A stretch of 64,000 bases of DNA from Dermatophagoides farinae (GCF_024713945.1 NC_134685.1:62001-126000), one strand, 5' to 3'; positions 15,507 through 28,065 are shown, counted from the first letter of the stretch. Numbers and translations: made by a program. The notes: generated by a model from the letters alone, not told the origin.

Positions 15507-16543
15507 CGGAACTTATCTCGTCCACCAAATACACAATAGATTTACTGGGCTGAACTGAATCCCCGATGATGATGATGATGATAGACATAGATGGCTTGCT
15601 TAGCTCAACTCTTTTACCTCTGTCGCTGACCTTTGACATGTCTGTCTTTTATCTAGTCTGTCTGGTATACCAATACTAACCGGATTTCGATTCCATCCTG
15701 CATTCATTTATTCATTCATTCATCATAAGGCCATTTGTGTGTATATGGTGTAATGTGCATTACATAGATTTCTATGAACGGATGTGATCATGCCACATAC
15801 AATAGCTCTCTCTCTCTCTTTATCTTTATACGTGTCTTGATTGCTGTACTGCCACGTGTGAAGGAAATGCCTTCTTTCCTGTGTGTCTAGGTGTGTGTGT
15901 GTGTGTAAAGTTAAGAAATACTTCTTGATCATAGATTTTCGAGGTCAAATGAAATTGTTGTATATCTCATTGTGTCACTGGGTCTCAGGTCGACAAACTT
16001 ACCAATATATATGTGTGTGTGTGTTAATGCATATGACGTGAAGCAATTGGCTTGTAAGAAAGTGGCCGAATCACTTGAGCTAAGGAAATAGACTTGTCAT
16101 TGTTTGTTGTTGAAATTAAGTTGACATCCGTTCAACACTTGCCACGTTACTTGGGCATCTCTCTTCATATGTCGATATGTCACATGATCGTTATGTCTTA
16201 GTTATGAACAGGCACACTTGTTGTTGTTGAGCAAACATTCACCAAATGCAAATTAGACTCATTATTACTATATGGTCATTGTTGGCAAATATTTGCTTAA
16301 TTACACTATGATTATTACCGATCGCCCATTGTCCATTCTTTGTCGTACGTCTGACATACGCCAACACACTTTTGTGTATAGCAAACAATGCGATGCTTAA
16401 GATGGTCAAATATTTGAATAAACCACACAGGTAAAATCTCACTTTTTAATTTGCCAAAAAAATTGATTGAGTAAAAGTGATGTGATAGTTAGTTAGCAAT
16501 AGTCCTTGAACCCTGTGTTCTTAGAAATGCCAATATTGCATTC

Positions 16544-16564
16544 GTGTGTGTGTGTGTGTGTGTG
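16544..16564. repeat. (GT)n microsatellite
   Basis: Ten uninterrupted GT units in gene-free DNA. Confidence 0.9.
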
Positions 16565-18589
16565 CGAGTCTATATCGGATGTATGGAGGGGTAATTAGTG
16601 CTAAAACAAACAAGCAATAGACATTCGATCATTTTGCTTGATTCGTCGTTATTGCTGTTCAATATGATGATGAGGTCCATTCAACTCTAAAATGGCAATG
16701 GCCAATCTGCAATTTCCTCGAATCGAATATGAATTTGATGTAGCCATGTTGATGGTGATGAATACATTAAGACGAACGACCATCGCTCTATTATTATCCG
16801 GTCTACACGACACGACAACAAAACAACCGTTATCGGGTTTGGTTATTGATTTCATTTCATTTCATTTCATTTCACTTCATTTGGGCTGGGCATCGTATAA
16901 TGTTTGTGTAAATCGGATGAGACAAAATATAGCGCAAACATCATCATCACCATACTAATAATAATTTGACCAACAAAAGTCATCAACGAAAGCATCTCTT
17001 TTGGTTTGTTTCGTTTCATTTGTCAACCACCGTATTGCACACCTAGCCCCGTTGTATTATATGACTGTTTGTGCTTGTTGATTGTTATTTTCTGTTTTGT
17101 GTGTTGTGTGTTGTTTGCTTGATTGTGGCTAATAATAAATGAAATTCGCTACTCATAGTCCAATTATTCAACAAATGTCAGCTTCCGGCGCCTTTTCAAT
17201 GATGATCGAAACTCATCTAACTGTAACGCGAAAACAACGACAATCATCATCATCATTTGGATGTTGTGTGTTCCCACGCACACCTTTAGTCCAATTCAAT
17301 CATATGGCTAGCATATCATTTGTTGTTGTTGTTGTTGCTGTTGCTGTTGCTTTCTGCTTGTCTTGTCTTGTCTTCAATATTCATTCAGCGAAAACACACA
17401 AACAACCGGATCCACTTGTGTCGTTGTTAATGGACAAACGCGTGTTGTTACAATTCTCATAATGATAAGACAAGTTTCACCATCTCAGTCTGGTCAATGT
17501 CTAGGCGGCAATTGAAGCAATTCGATTTGCTTCATTTACCATCTCATTCAGCACATTCACACACACACCCGGTCTCTTTATCTTTGTCCTCTGACCACTG
17601 GTTGTAATTACAGTGATGATGATCATGATTGACCACTACTTAGGTCAAGTTTTTTGGCCACGTGTCTATTGATAGCCTTTGGGCGAAATTACCCTACAGA
17701 GTCTCTTACTTTCTTGGCTTTTACCAATCTTGTTTCTGTCTGTCTGTCTGTCCGTGTGTATGTATTGAATCAATCCATGATTGCATTTGGTTGATGCTGG
17801 AATAAATTTAATTTTATTTAAGCCAATCAAATTTAATCCACTAGTTTACCGAAAAATTTAGTATGTAGTTTGCAGTTAATATTGATATCGTTGTGTTGAA
17901 AAATAATAAAATTCGTAAAAACCTCCGACCGTTCTTTTTTTTATTTTTTTTGTTGAAAATTCCATTGCCGTAAACGCAAAGTGAGTGAGAAAGATGTCGG
18001 ATATTAATATAGCTCTAATTCTTATACCGGATATTGATGATGAAAAATTTTTTCTCCATTCACCGATTCCAGGATTTAGTCAGCCTAGTTGGCTACTGAT
18101 TTATTTGTTTTTCCACTGACTTTAAAGCAACAAAGAAATACAATGGAAATTGTCAAATTCACTGATGAGGCATTAGACTTCCGAAAGAATCGGCTAATTA
18201 ATTAGTCAACACCAAACGCGATACACGATAATAGACAGTCAGGCCGGAACTAACTAGCTTGCCAAGAATGAAATGAGTTTTCACTCGATCACCTTAGCCT
18301 CACCCAAAATATAGACGATGATGGTGAACACACAAGAACGTACGTGTTACGCTTGGCTTGCCCGTAGCCAAAGTCAAATCATTCATCCATACCAAAGGTC
18401 TCATCATTTATGTCGTCGTCGTCGTTTGACGCCCAAATCTGATGATGAAATCTTGTTCCGTCTCTCATTAAAAATGTTCTTTGTCTTTGTTCAATATCAA
18501 CAAACACATTGGACAAAGATAATGACAGTTTCTTGGCAATGAACAATGAACAATATACCGGAACCTGAATAAACCCCGTTATACTAATT

Positions 18590-18623
18590 GTTTTCTTTTC
18601 TTTTCTTTTCTTTTTTCGACCAG
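18590..18623 (+). promoter_or_regulatory. pros: 3' splice site before the prospero start codon
   Basis: A long TTTTC-rich polypyrimidine tract ends in CGACCAG, a strong acceptor that would open an exon at 18624. The first in-frame ATG follows at 18711, so 18624-18710 would be 5' untranslated and at least one more 5' exon should lie upstream. The frame is closed by TAA at 18654-18656. Confidence 0.55.
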
Positions 18624-18710
18624 GTGATTACCAACATAAATCAATCATTGTCATAAATTACCGGGTTGAACAAGCCCGACAAAACCGAAATCACAACGGA
18701 TCATTACTAC

Positions 18711-21700
18711 ATGAATCGTTTGGCTAGTGGTGAACAAGTGTTGAATCCATTCAATCATCATAGATTGTCCATAGCCAACAACGTAACAAATTTTACAAAC
18801 AGTTCACCGTACGCCTCTTGGATCCGTCCAACAACCCGAAGTGTCCTTAAACATCATCATCATCAACAACAACAACAACAACAGCAGCCGCACAACAGTT
18901 TCCCATTGGATTCATCGTCATCAATACGAAATATCGTTATGCCTCATCACCAGAATCTACATCATCATAGTGGACATCATCACCAGTCTTCGGCGGCCGG
19001 TTCAGCATCCTCATCATTGGCTTCATCATCTTCATCATCTTCGTTAGCATCGAACAATAATAATAAACCGGTCAAAATGAAACGAACTCGACAACGTGTC
19101 GATGCTGGTGAACCACGTAATAGCTATGCTAGTATAGCCAATTTCTCATCACGCGGTGGTTACCATGGTTATAATAATCATAAATATGGATCCAACAGCA
19201 ACAACAGTGGTAACCATCACCACCATCATCAACAACATCACCATCATAATCAGCGAATGTCGAATGAAGCATCTTCAGCCGCATCAAATGGAAACAATCT
19301 TCATGCGAATCGTCTAGCTGGTAACAGTGGCAGCAATAATCACAATCTCAATTATCATTCAATGTCCGATGTTGCCGCTATGAGCCAGCATCATCATCAA
19401 ATGTCAGATATGGCTACATCACATCACCACCATCCATCATACAACAGTGGTGTTTGTGGCAATAGTAATGCTAGGAAAAGTGTGCTCAGAGATTCATCAT
19501 CATTTTACCCTGGCCACCGATCATCGTGTGCCACCACCGATGCAATCATGGAACATCAAGCCACTTTGTTTCAGCAATTATGTCAACAGAGTCCAATGGC
19601 TGCATTCATGTCGGCAAATCATCATACACCAACACCACAAACGCCGATGACCACAGCAGCACCAGGGTCAAATAAATCTCCACCATTTCCCTCATCTATC
19701 AACACCAAGTTTGCCGGTGGGCAACAACATCCTTCAACTACATCGTCAACAACGATGATGGCGGCTGCAGATCAATTCAACACTACCGGTACTGGCTATA
19801 ATCAAGCGGCTGCATTTCTAACGCAATTACAATCGTCAATGAATCCCAACAATGATAACAATATGGCCATGGCAGCCAATTTCTTGAACAATCTACAGGC
19901 AAATGAAATTGCAGCAGCAGCCGCTATGGCTAATTCCTCTTTGTTTAATGCAAATAATGTGGCTGCGGCTGCCGCTTTCGATGCTCAATTATTACGAGAT
20001 ATCCTCGAAAGTGGAGCTGCAGCCGCTGCCGCTGCTGCTGCTGCTGCAGTTTCTACAGCGAATAACAACATCACTACGAATAGCCTGGTTGCAATGCAAT
20101 CGAATGTAGAATCGAAAGATAAAACACAACTAGCGTCCAGCAATGAGCAATCACTACATTCATCCAAACATTCTTATCCATTGTCAACAACCAACGATGC
20201 TAGTGAACTGAACAAATCATCTCGTAATGGCTCTGTATCGACCGGAAATAAACACAGATTCAGTGTCGACGATCTAGATGGCTGTGCGAGAAACCTTTTA
20301 TTTGATTATATAGCCGATCCAAATATTAATTCGATCAATCTGATGGAACAATCTTGTCTTGGAACCTCATCGACCCCATCATCAACGACAATCCACGATG
20401 AACACGCGATCAACAATGATCCTACTGCTGCTGCTGCTGCTGGTGGTGGTTCGGAAGAAAAGAATCGTCAACGAACAGACGACGACGATCAGCTAGCCAA
20501 GCAAGTGGATCACCAAAGCCATGAGGCCAATGATTATGCTGTTGTCTACGACGACGATCCAGTTAAGCAAGCCGAATCATCACATACTGAGAATAATAAT
20601 GATCCTAAGATGATAAGAGCTACAAGTCTTGCCGAAAGTAGTGGTATTGATGACAACAACAACGACGACGACGATGATGATGATGATGATGATTGTCGTA
20701 GTGAAGTGGTGGTTACACCAACAACAGCCGATGATGATATCGAACGGGACGGAAATCTGGTTAAGGAGGAGCGACGTATAACTCGTGGTCGACCTCCGTT
20801 ACATTCATTACACAGCAATGCTGTTGTAACACTGTCACAACAGCAAACACGATCCAATCAATGTACGACGACAACAGTGAACAACAACAGTAGCTTAGGA
20901 TCGACCTCCTCTTCATCAACATCATCATCGTCGTCATCTCCATCGGCTGAGGAAACTATTTCTTTAGGTGAGTTTGTCGTCTTTGCATTCATTCATTGCT
21001 TACATCTCGTTCGATGTAGATCGTTTTTCATCTTTGTCGGCAAACCGTAAACAGCAACAACGAGATTCGAATTGTGACCAAGACGTCGTCAACGACGATT
21101 ACATAGAAAACATCCAAAATAATTCGATTGATCGTTCAAACGAAAACTTGTGTTCGAATATGCTATTGGAAACGGTGCCCAACACCAACACTACAGTAAC
21201 CAGCATCAATAATCGACTAAGAAGTCAGCCAATGATGAAATCCGATATTGATGATGATGATGATGTTGAAACCGCTAATGGTGGACATCATCCTGGTGGT
21301 GATGACAGCAACAACAAAGCCACCACAGTTACACAATCATCAATGACCACAACTAATGGACCTTCGGCAGGTATCATCATCAATGGTTGCAAGAAACGCA
21401 AACTATATCAACCACAACAATCGAGCAAAATGCTCAACACAAGCAATGGCAGTATAGACACCGAAGACGATATGGAAGATGATGATGTCGGTGATGGTGA
21501 TGTACTTGACGATGATGATGATGATGATGATGATGGTGATGGTGATGGTGATGATGATGAGGAAGCTAATTCAAATAAACGTCGTCGACGATCATTGATC
21601 GGGGTCGAAGACATTACAGCTGGTGGTGCTACTGAAGCCGAACTAGATGATGAAGGATATGACGAGAGTGGTATACATCAAGAACAACAACATCAACAAT

Positions 21701-24700
21701 CGTTACGACAACGTCCGCGATCCATCGAACAACAACAAAAGTCAAGTGAGTCAAATGTCAATATTAATAATAAAGAATTGGATCTTTCATCCAATAACAA
21801 CATTAACATCAACAACAACCACAACAATAATGAGTCGCAAGCAGTCACTGGCATGACTACTACCGGACGTACATTGAACAATATGAACATGGAAAATGCA
21901 CAGAATTCTTCATCGTCAGCAAGTAGTAAACGAGCTCGTATTTCGGATTATGAACGAGATTTGAGCAAATTTCAACAACAACTTTTTCAAAAATATACAG
22001 CCCTTCAACTCTATCAACAACAACAACAATCAAAAGCCAATCAATCGACAAATGGCCGATCGTCGTCAACGCCGTCATATAATAATAATAATCCACAGCG
22101 TTCTAGTCCGGTTACCAATGTCATGATGATGAACACAATGATGTCAATGAACAACAACAATGATAATAATAACCACAGTGATTGTGATATGATGCAAATG
22201 TTTGCGGCTGCTGCAGCAGCAGATTCTTTTGGTGGTCACATTTCACCATCATCATCATCACATGGACAACAACAACAACAACAATTATCAACGGTTTCAG
22301 AAAAATTTTGCAAAATTTACGATATGGATCTATTTGTGGAAACAGTCACATCACAAGTGATACAATCAATGACAAGAATTGTCGCCAATTCAATCCGATC
22401 ACAATTGGAAGCTCAACAACAGCAAACACAACAACAGAATCATCAGCGATCATCGTTAAAAGATCAAAATCATACTACAGTCCCCAAACTAGGAGCCACC
22501 ACCGATCTTTTGGCTCAGATGTTAGACGCTAAATATTCACGTCAAATCAAAATGGCTACATCTCCCAACAACAATGGTCATCATAAGAATGGCCGTGATA
22601 CAGCCGGTAGTCCGTTTGTGATGGCAGCCGCTGCATCATCATTGGAAACTTCACCAATCAACAAACCATCATCGTTTGTGTATCCACCAAACGCTGGTGG
22701 ATATTACGGCAAACAAGCAAGCGGTGTTTATGGTCGTGATACTCCAGTCATGATGGTCAATATGAACGGAGTTCGCGATACGACTCCCGCGTCATCAGCG
22801 TCCAACGTTTATGGTGGCCGAGTGGTGGATACAACTGCAGCTGTCTCACCGGTAATGGCCGCCGAACAAACCGAAGCCATTTCATTGGTGGTAGGACCAG
22901 CCAAAAAACGTCGAAACAAAGTTACCGATTCACGATTGCCAGTCCGTACACCTACCCGGATCACGCGTAACGTGAATGATGACCATATACGAGAAACATC
23001 GTCCGTAAGTCCACCCATATTGACCAATTATCCAGCCGCAGCTGCCACGGCCAACTCTTTACCGGTATCATTGGCTAGTCTTCAACATGCAAGCGAATTT
23101 TTCGATCCAACCACAGCGGCGGCCACTATCAATACGAGTGCAAAGACATTTCCGTTTGCTGAACAGGCAGCTGCTGCCCGTCTTGCTGGAACATTGTTCA
23201 ATGTGGACGACGTTGATCAACTGAAAAACAGTCTGACTGCTTCGACCAATGGTTCTTCAATGAATGGTGCAGCTACCGGAACCGATGCCGTCGCTAATGC
23301 AGTAGCGGCAGCCGCTACTGCTCACCATTTACGTATGTTTGTCGCTAGTCGAGCTTCACCCGATTCGATGAGTGGTGGTTACGCTGGAGCAGTACTCAGT
23401 TCGTATGGTCGTGGTAGTGGAACCGGCAGTGAAAATGGTGGTGATGGTTCCGAAACAAATGATACACAATCCATCTATGATCCATCGATGCCAATGATAT
23501 CCTTTTCAAACAATCAAACAGCTAGATTTCATTCAAATCCATTAACCGATTCAATGTCCTTAACTTCTTTGCACACTAGTACTTTATCCCCTATGCATCT
23601 TAGGAAAGCCAAACTCATGTTTTTCTATGTCCGTTATCCCAGTTCATCGATACTGAAAATGTTTTTCCCAGACATCAAATTCAACAAGAACAACACCGCA
23701 CAATTGGTCAAATGGTTCTCCAATTTCCGGTAAGTTGGAATTTCATTTTCTTTGCTCCAACAAAAAAACATTCGATGCATAAAACCCAATCGCACACACA
23801 CACGAGAATCCTTGTACGAAACAAACAAAAATTACTGAGAAGTTTGGGTGTTTCTCTTTGTACACACATAGTGATTGCTTGATTGTCGTCCTATCCATCC
23901 ATCCATTCTTTGGATGGCAATCATTTATATTCATAGTCATGTTTTGTGGTTCGTGTGCCAAACAGATAAAAAGAGCCAGGTGTTTATCACGAGAACGAGA
24001 ATATACCGCTTTCTCTTTCATTGTGGTCTTTGATCTGTATAACACACAGCTAGCTAGCTGGGGTTCACTTTTTATAATGGCCATTATAAAAATAATAATA
24101 ACATGCTCGACCTACACACACACAAGACTATTGGGTTCCAGGACCCTGTTTTCATTGACGATGGATGAAACAAGAAGAAAACAGAATATGACACGAGTAA
24201 TGCAGTCGAGGTCATATCGGTAAGTCGGTTTATGTTTTTTCTCTCTCTCACTCACTCACTTTCCAGGCTCTTTGTTCCAACAATACACACACATACTGGT
24301 TGTGCTCCTGGATCTTCTCGCGCTAGTGATCCAAACAAGTATTCCCCTCCATTCATTGTGTTTGATGAATATGATGTGTGTGTGTGTGTGTATTGCCCAC
24401 GCAATATTCACCAGCGAGGCGATACCAACATCAAGAAAGCTAAACGGGAGAAACCGTTATCTTATTATTGTCGTTGTTATTATTATTATTATTATGGAAC
24501 AGTTGGTTCGCGCGCGCGATACAGCCGACAATCTTGTTGTTGGTTGGTTGGTGGTTGCTTGTCGTGAGTCATCATAGATCCATGTCTATCATCATCAATC
24601 GTAGACGAATTGCATATGTGTGTGTGTGTGTATAGATGCAAGATAATAGATAGAGCAGAATGAGATGCCTTTTGTTTGGCCATTCCCGAAGAATACACAT

Positions 24701-25132
24701 AAATCGACGGACAAACGAACGAACTGAGAACGGGACTGAGGCAAAACTCTCTGGATTCGGACGACAATCCAAACATTCAATTCTTTTGCATTTTCTTTTG
24801 TCTAGGTTTGGTTGGATTCATTTCATTCATCCATTCACTTTCTCATTCTCTGCTTGTTCTTATTATTTATTGTTCGTCTTTCTCTTTTGATTGTACATCA
24901 GACTCGTTTCAGTTTTCGGTTTTCGCTTCTCACTTTTTTCTTCAAAAATATACAACCGATTTTTTTGTTTTCGTTCGTTATTCGTTATTCGGTCACTGGT
25001 AATGTTGGTTGAAAACACTGCTATTATTGCTACTTTACGTATACAGAAGATGTGGTCTGTACGGGAGAGGGAGAATAAGCAAAGAGAATCTATGAATGTG
25101 CACATCATCATCAGGGTTGTGTCAATGTCTCA

Positions 25133-25177
<45 letters not shown>

Positions 25178-25272
25178 TGCTTAGCTAAATCGATTCTAAG
25201 AATCAATGCAATCAAAAGACCGATTTTGGGATGATGTTTGCTTGTGAATGAGATCCAAATGTTTCTATGCTT

Positions 25273-25309
<37 letters not shown>

Positions 25310-26785
25310 AAGAAAGACGAAAGACATCAATGACATTAATCAATCAAGCAATAATAAATTTGTTATTACAGTGTTAGTATGCTATCAACCAATATCCACA
25401 TAGACACCACGACCTTTGACTGAGTGATTAAATGAATCTCACGAACAGCAACAGCAGAAGAAATAACCACCATCAGGTCGTTTACACAAAAGGGTTATTG
25501 CTCTTTTCTCTCTTAGAGTTTCGTCTTAACTTGGTGATGGATGAAAAGGACAAAGTCGATTTCGAAAAAAAGAAAAGGTCACATAGGTAAGCCCGGGTTT
25601 CGGCTTTATTTCGTTGGTTAAAAATGCTAACAAGACTTGCTTATTGGCAGCATCTGCATCTTGAAGCACCTGGTGACTTATGTTTGGAATGTCTGATGTC
25701 TATTTTTTTTCTTTATTTTGCCTTCTCCATTCATATCATTGCATTGCTGCTTGGTCGTTTAGATTTCCGTGACAACCGGCAGCCATCATATACAGATACA
25801 TACAAACGAGAGAAAGATGAAAGATGTTTTCGAGTGCTAAGCATACTATTTCCTCCTCTCCTTGAGCTTGGCTTTTGTCATCATCACCAATTTGAAACCA
25901 TGAAGAATGTGCAATCAAAAAACAAACAAAAAAATGAGACGCGCGACCCAACCAACCAACCAACCGATCGAGCAGAGACGAATGTCTTGGCCCTTTGGTC
26001 GATTGGCTTTTGTTTTGTTGTGTTGGGGCCTGCAGCTAGCCAACCTCATGTATCTATTGTTGGCTTGGCCTAGTTTACGTTTAGCACACACACACACACA
26101 CACACACAAGATCACTTCCTTACCCGACGTCTTAAGTTGGAACTTTGTCTCCTTTTTCGGTTGAATGCTGTTCAGATGGCGGAAATGTATGAACAATTCA
26201 ATTGAACATTGTTATTACAAAAAGCAAGGTGATTCGGATAGCCATAATCTGCCGTCTTGACAGATATCACAATAATCCCAATGTCTTTCTTTTCACATTA
26301 TAGCCATGTGAACGATATGTGATGAATAATAATTGTTGGATCTTTTTTTTTTTACCTACAGCGAGTTTTACTACATTCAAATGGAGAAATACGCACGACA
26401 AGCATTGAGTGAAGGTATCAAAAGTGCCGATGATCTTCATGTCACTGATGATTGTGAATTATTACGTGTTCTGAACCTTCATTACAATCGAAGCAACCAC
26501 ATTGCGGTAAGTGATACACATAATTATATTCAATCAATCAATTAGCCAGTTGCCATCATCCAATCACTCACCACATGTACATTTCTTTTGCATTGCTGAA
26601 AGCAGATCCCGGAGAATTTCCGTTCAGTGAGTGAAACAACATTGCGTGAATTCTTTAAATCATTGCAACAAAACAAAGATACGGAACAATCGTGGAAAAA
26701 AGCCATCTACAAGATTATCGCCCGTCTTGACGATAATGTACCCGAGTATTTTAAGAATCCAAACTTTATGGAACAATTAGAATGA
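18711..26785 (+). CDS. pros: Prospero homeobox transcription factor
   Basis: Exons are 18711-20967, 21020-23729, 26362-26506 and 26606-26785, giving 1763 codons. The last 155 or so residues are an intact homeo-Prospero domain (from about residue 1607): [41 protein letters not shown], then the Prospero-specific part ending NFMEQLE. The long N-terminal part is low complexity, with His, Gln, Asn, Ala, Ser and Asp runs. In flies the protein switches neural progenitors from self-renewal to differentiation; that role is family knowledge. Intron 1 is only 52 nt, and its retention would stop at 21050. Intron 2 (2.6 kb) splits the homeodomain after NF of NFR. The ATG at 18711 is the first in frame after an in-frame stop; the upstream TTG at 18666 is unlikely to be used. 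A possible in-frame U12-type intron lies at 23497-23574. Confidence 0.95.
23497..23574 (+). other. pros: Candidate optional U12-type AT-AC intron inside prospero exon 2
   Basis: ATATCCTT at 23497-23504 matches the U12 AT-AC donor. TCCTTAAC at 23557-23564 matches the U12 branch site, and the AC at 23573-23574 ends 11 nt after the branch adenosine, within the known U12 range. The span is 78 nt, starts at a codon boundary (after ATG, residue 1578) and stays open. Removal would delete residues 1579-1604 just before the homeodomain and join Met to Thr-Ser-Thr-Leu-Ser-Pro. The adjacent alternative AC (23575-23576) would break frame. Confidence 0.6.
25131..25177. repeat. (GAT)n trinucleotide repeat
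   Basis: About 15 GAT units lie within the homeodomain-splitting intron of prospero; the longest trinucleotide run outside coding sequence in the window. Confidence 0.9.
25273..25310. repeat. Compound (AC)n(AG)n microsatellite
   Basis: An AC run switches directly to an AG run of about 12 units inside prospero intron 2. Confidence 0.9.
26085..26108. repeat. (CA)n microsatellite
   Basis: About twelve CA units, 250 bp before prospero exon 3. Confidence 0.9.
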
Positions 26786-28065
26786 CAATCAGTATCCATC
26801 ATCGATGATCTTGAGTGATCACCGTTATTCATCCCCATCATACAATGAATCAATCAACAAACTCAATCAATGCATTGGTTGAGCAATCAACAGCAAATTG
26901 CCATTGTGTAATGATGGTGTGGATTTCCCCTTAATCATTGAAATCATCATCCTACTTCCTCTCCCTTTCCTCTATCAACTAGTCCTCTCTATTATATTAC
27001 TGTTTACAACACACATACTACACACACATCCAACATTTCGTTCATCACATTCCTCTCTCTAATCATACCAGTCATTTTCTAATCATCTAAGTCTCAACAA
27101 TCACCCACACACACACACACACAGATTACACAATGAAGGCACATCCACCAACAATCTAATCGATAAGCAGCGATGAGTGTACAAAGACTAGTCTCGAAAT
27201 GGACATTCAACCAGCCACACACACACACACACATTATCACAGATCAATCATCTGGGTTTTCGGGATTCATCAGACATCCACAAAATTGTTAATATTTATA
27301 ATGAACCCCCTAATTAATAAATCACCCTTTCTAATCCCCGTTCGTTTGTTGCACCCCTTTGCTTATATTATCCACAGTTGCATAATTGTTATTTCCAATT
27401 TTTCAAACAAAAATAATGATAACCCTTCAATAACACAATCGATTCTATCTAAATCGATCGTTATTTATATAGATATCAGACCATTTTTTCTGTTAATTTA
27501 TTGCCGATTGGCTTTCACCTCAGATATTATGCTTACTATATCATTCACTCATCAATTTATCACATTTTGCACAATCCATTGTGTATCTCTTCACCAAAAA
27601 ACATTGTCCAGATTGATCCATTGAACAAAAACAAAACAAGACAACAAAATCAACAAAAACAACAAAAAAACAAAAAACATACATTGCGCACATTCCATTC
27701 TGTCAATATAAATGAATCGATTATCATCTTCAGACATATCCTCCACAGACAAACAATGATATTATTTGTCATTTGTCATTCATACAAATATTTATTCACT
27801 TCACTTCACTTCAATTTATACGTGAATGAATGAAACTAACAACAAATTAACCTGGTGATTGCCGCCATTCATTCATTCAATTAATCATCATTCAATTTTT
27901 AGGACACAAAATTAATTTTTTCTTTTTTGCTACATTTACATTCAATTTAACATTTAACATACTATACTATTATTAATTATAAATTATAAATTATAATTAT
28001 AATTATAATAAATATAAATAAATAAATGTTTTGAGAAATATTGAGATTCAAAAGAAATAAAAAAC
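26786..28065 (+). other. pros: Probable prospero 3' untranslated region
   Basis: About 1.3 kb follows the stop codon before a cluster of poly(A) signals: AATAAA at 28007, 28017, 28021 and 28056. From about 27960 to 28030 the sequence is almost pure A and T, with repeated AATTATA and AAATA units. The transcript end is inferred from these signals. Confidence 0.6.

Larger units (their letters stand above)
1..18623. other. Gene-poor region upstream of prospero
   Basis: I find no convincing coding exon here on either strand. The open frames are short, full of microsatellite translation, and many start at TTG or CTG. The region holds many CA/TG, GAT, GTCT and GAAAT short tandem repeats and scattered CACGCG boxes. 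Plus-strand donor-like sites include CCAG/GTGAGT after 4301 and TCAG/GTGAGT after 14357; either could end a 5' untranslated exon joined to the acceptor at 18622-18623. A minus-strand donor-like site (GCGG/GTAAGTTG) lies near 3265-3275. By position this is probably promoter, 5' UTR introns and enhancers of prospero, but that is inference. Confidence 0.5.
23730..26361 (+). other. pros: Large intron inside the prospero homeodomain
   Basis: This 2.6-kb intron (GTAAGT to CTACAG) interrupts the codon for Arg1656. It contains CA, GA and GAT microsatellites. The open frame at 25624-26073 has no recognisable domain and I take it as chance. No retained coding exon is visible. Confidence 0.85.

Noticed and set aside
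18666-18710. TTG-initiated N-terminal extension of Prospero
   Set aside because: TTG is not a likely eukaryotic start; ATG at 18711 is the first in frame after the stop at 18654.
20968-21050. Separate 794-aa and 921-aa proteins at prospero
   Set aside because: The two frames are joined by a clear 52-nt GTGAGT-AG intron that keeps the Prospero frame; the separate ends are intron readthrough.
25624-26073. 149-codon plus-strand frame inside prospero intron 2
   Set aside because: No domain, odd composition and position within an intron between two exons of the same domain; best explained by chance.
27199-27833. Frames of 141 and 110 codons after the prospero stop
   Set aside because: They lie in the probable 3' UTR, begin in CA repeats, and encode compositionally random, Ile-rich peptides.
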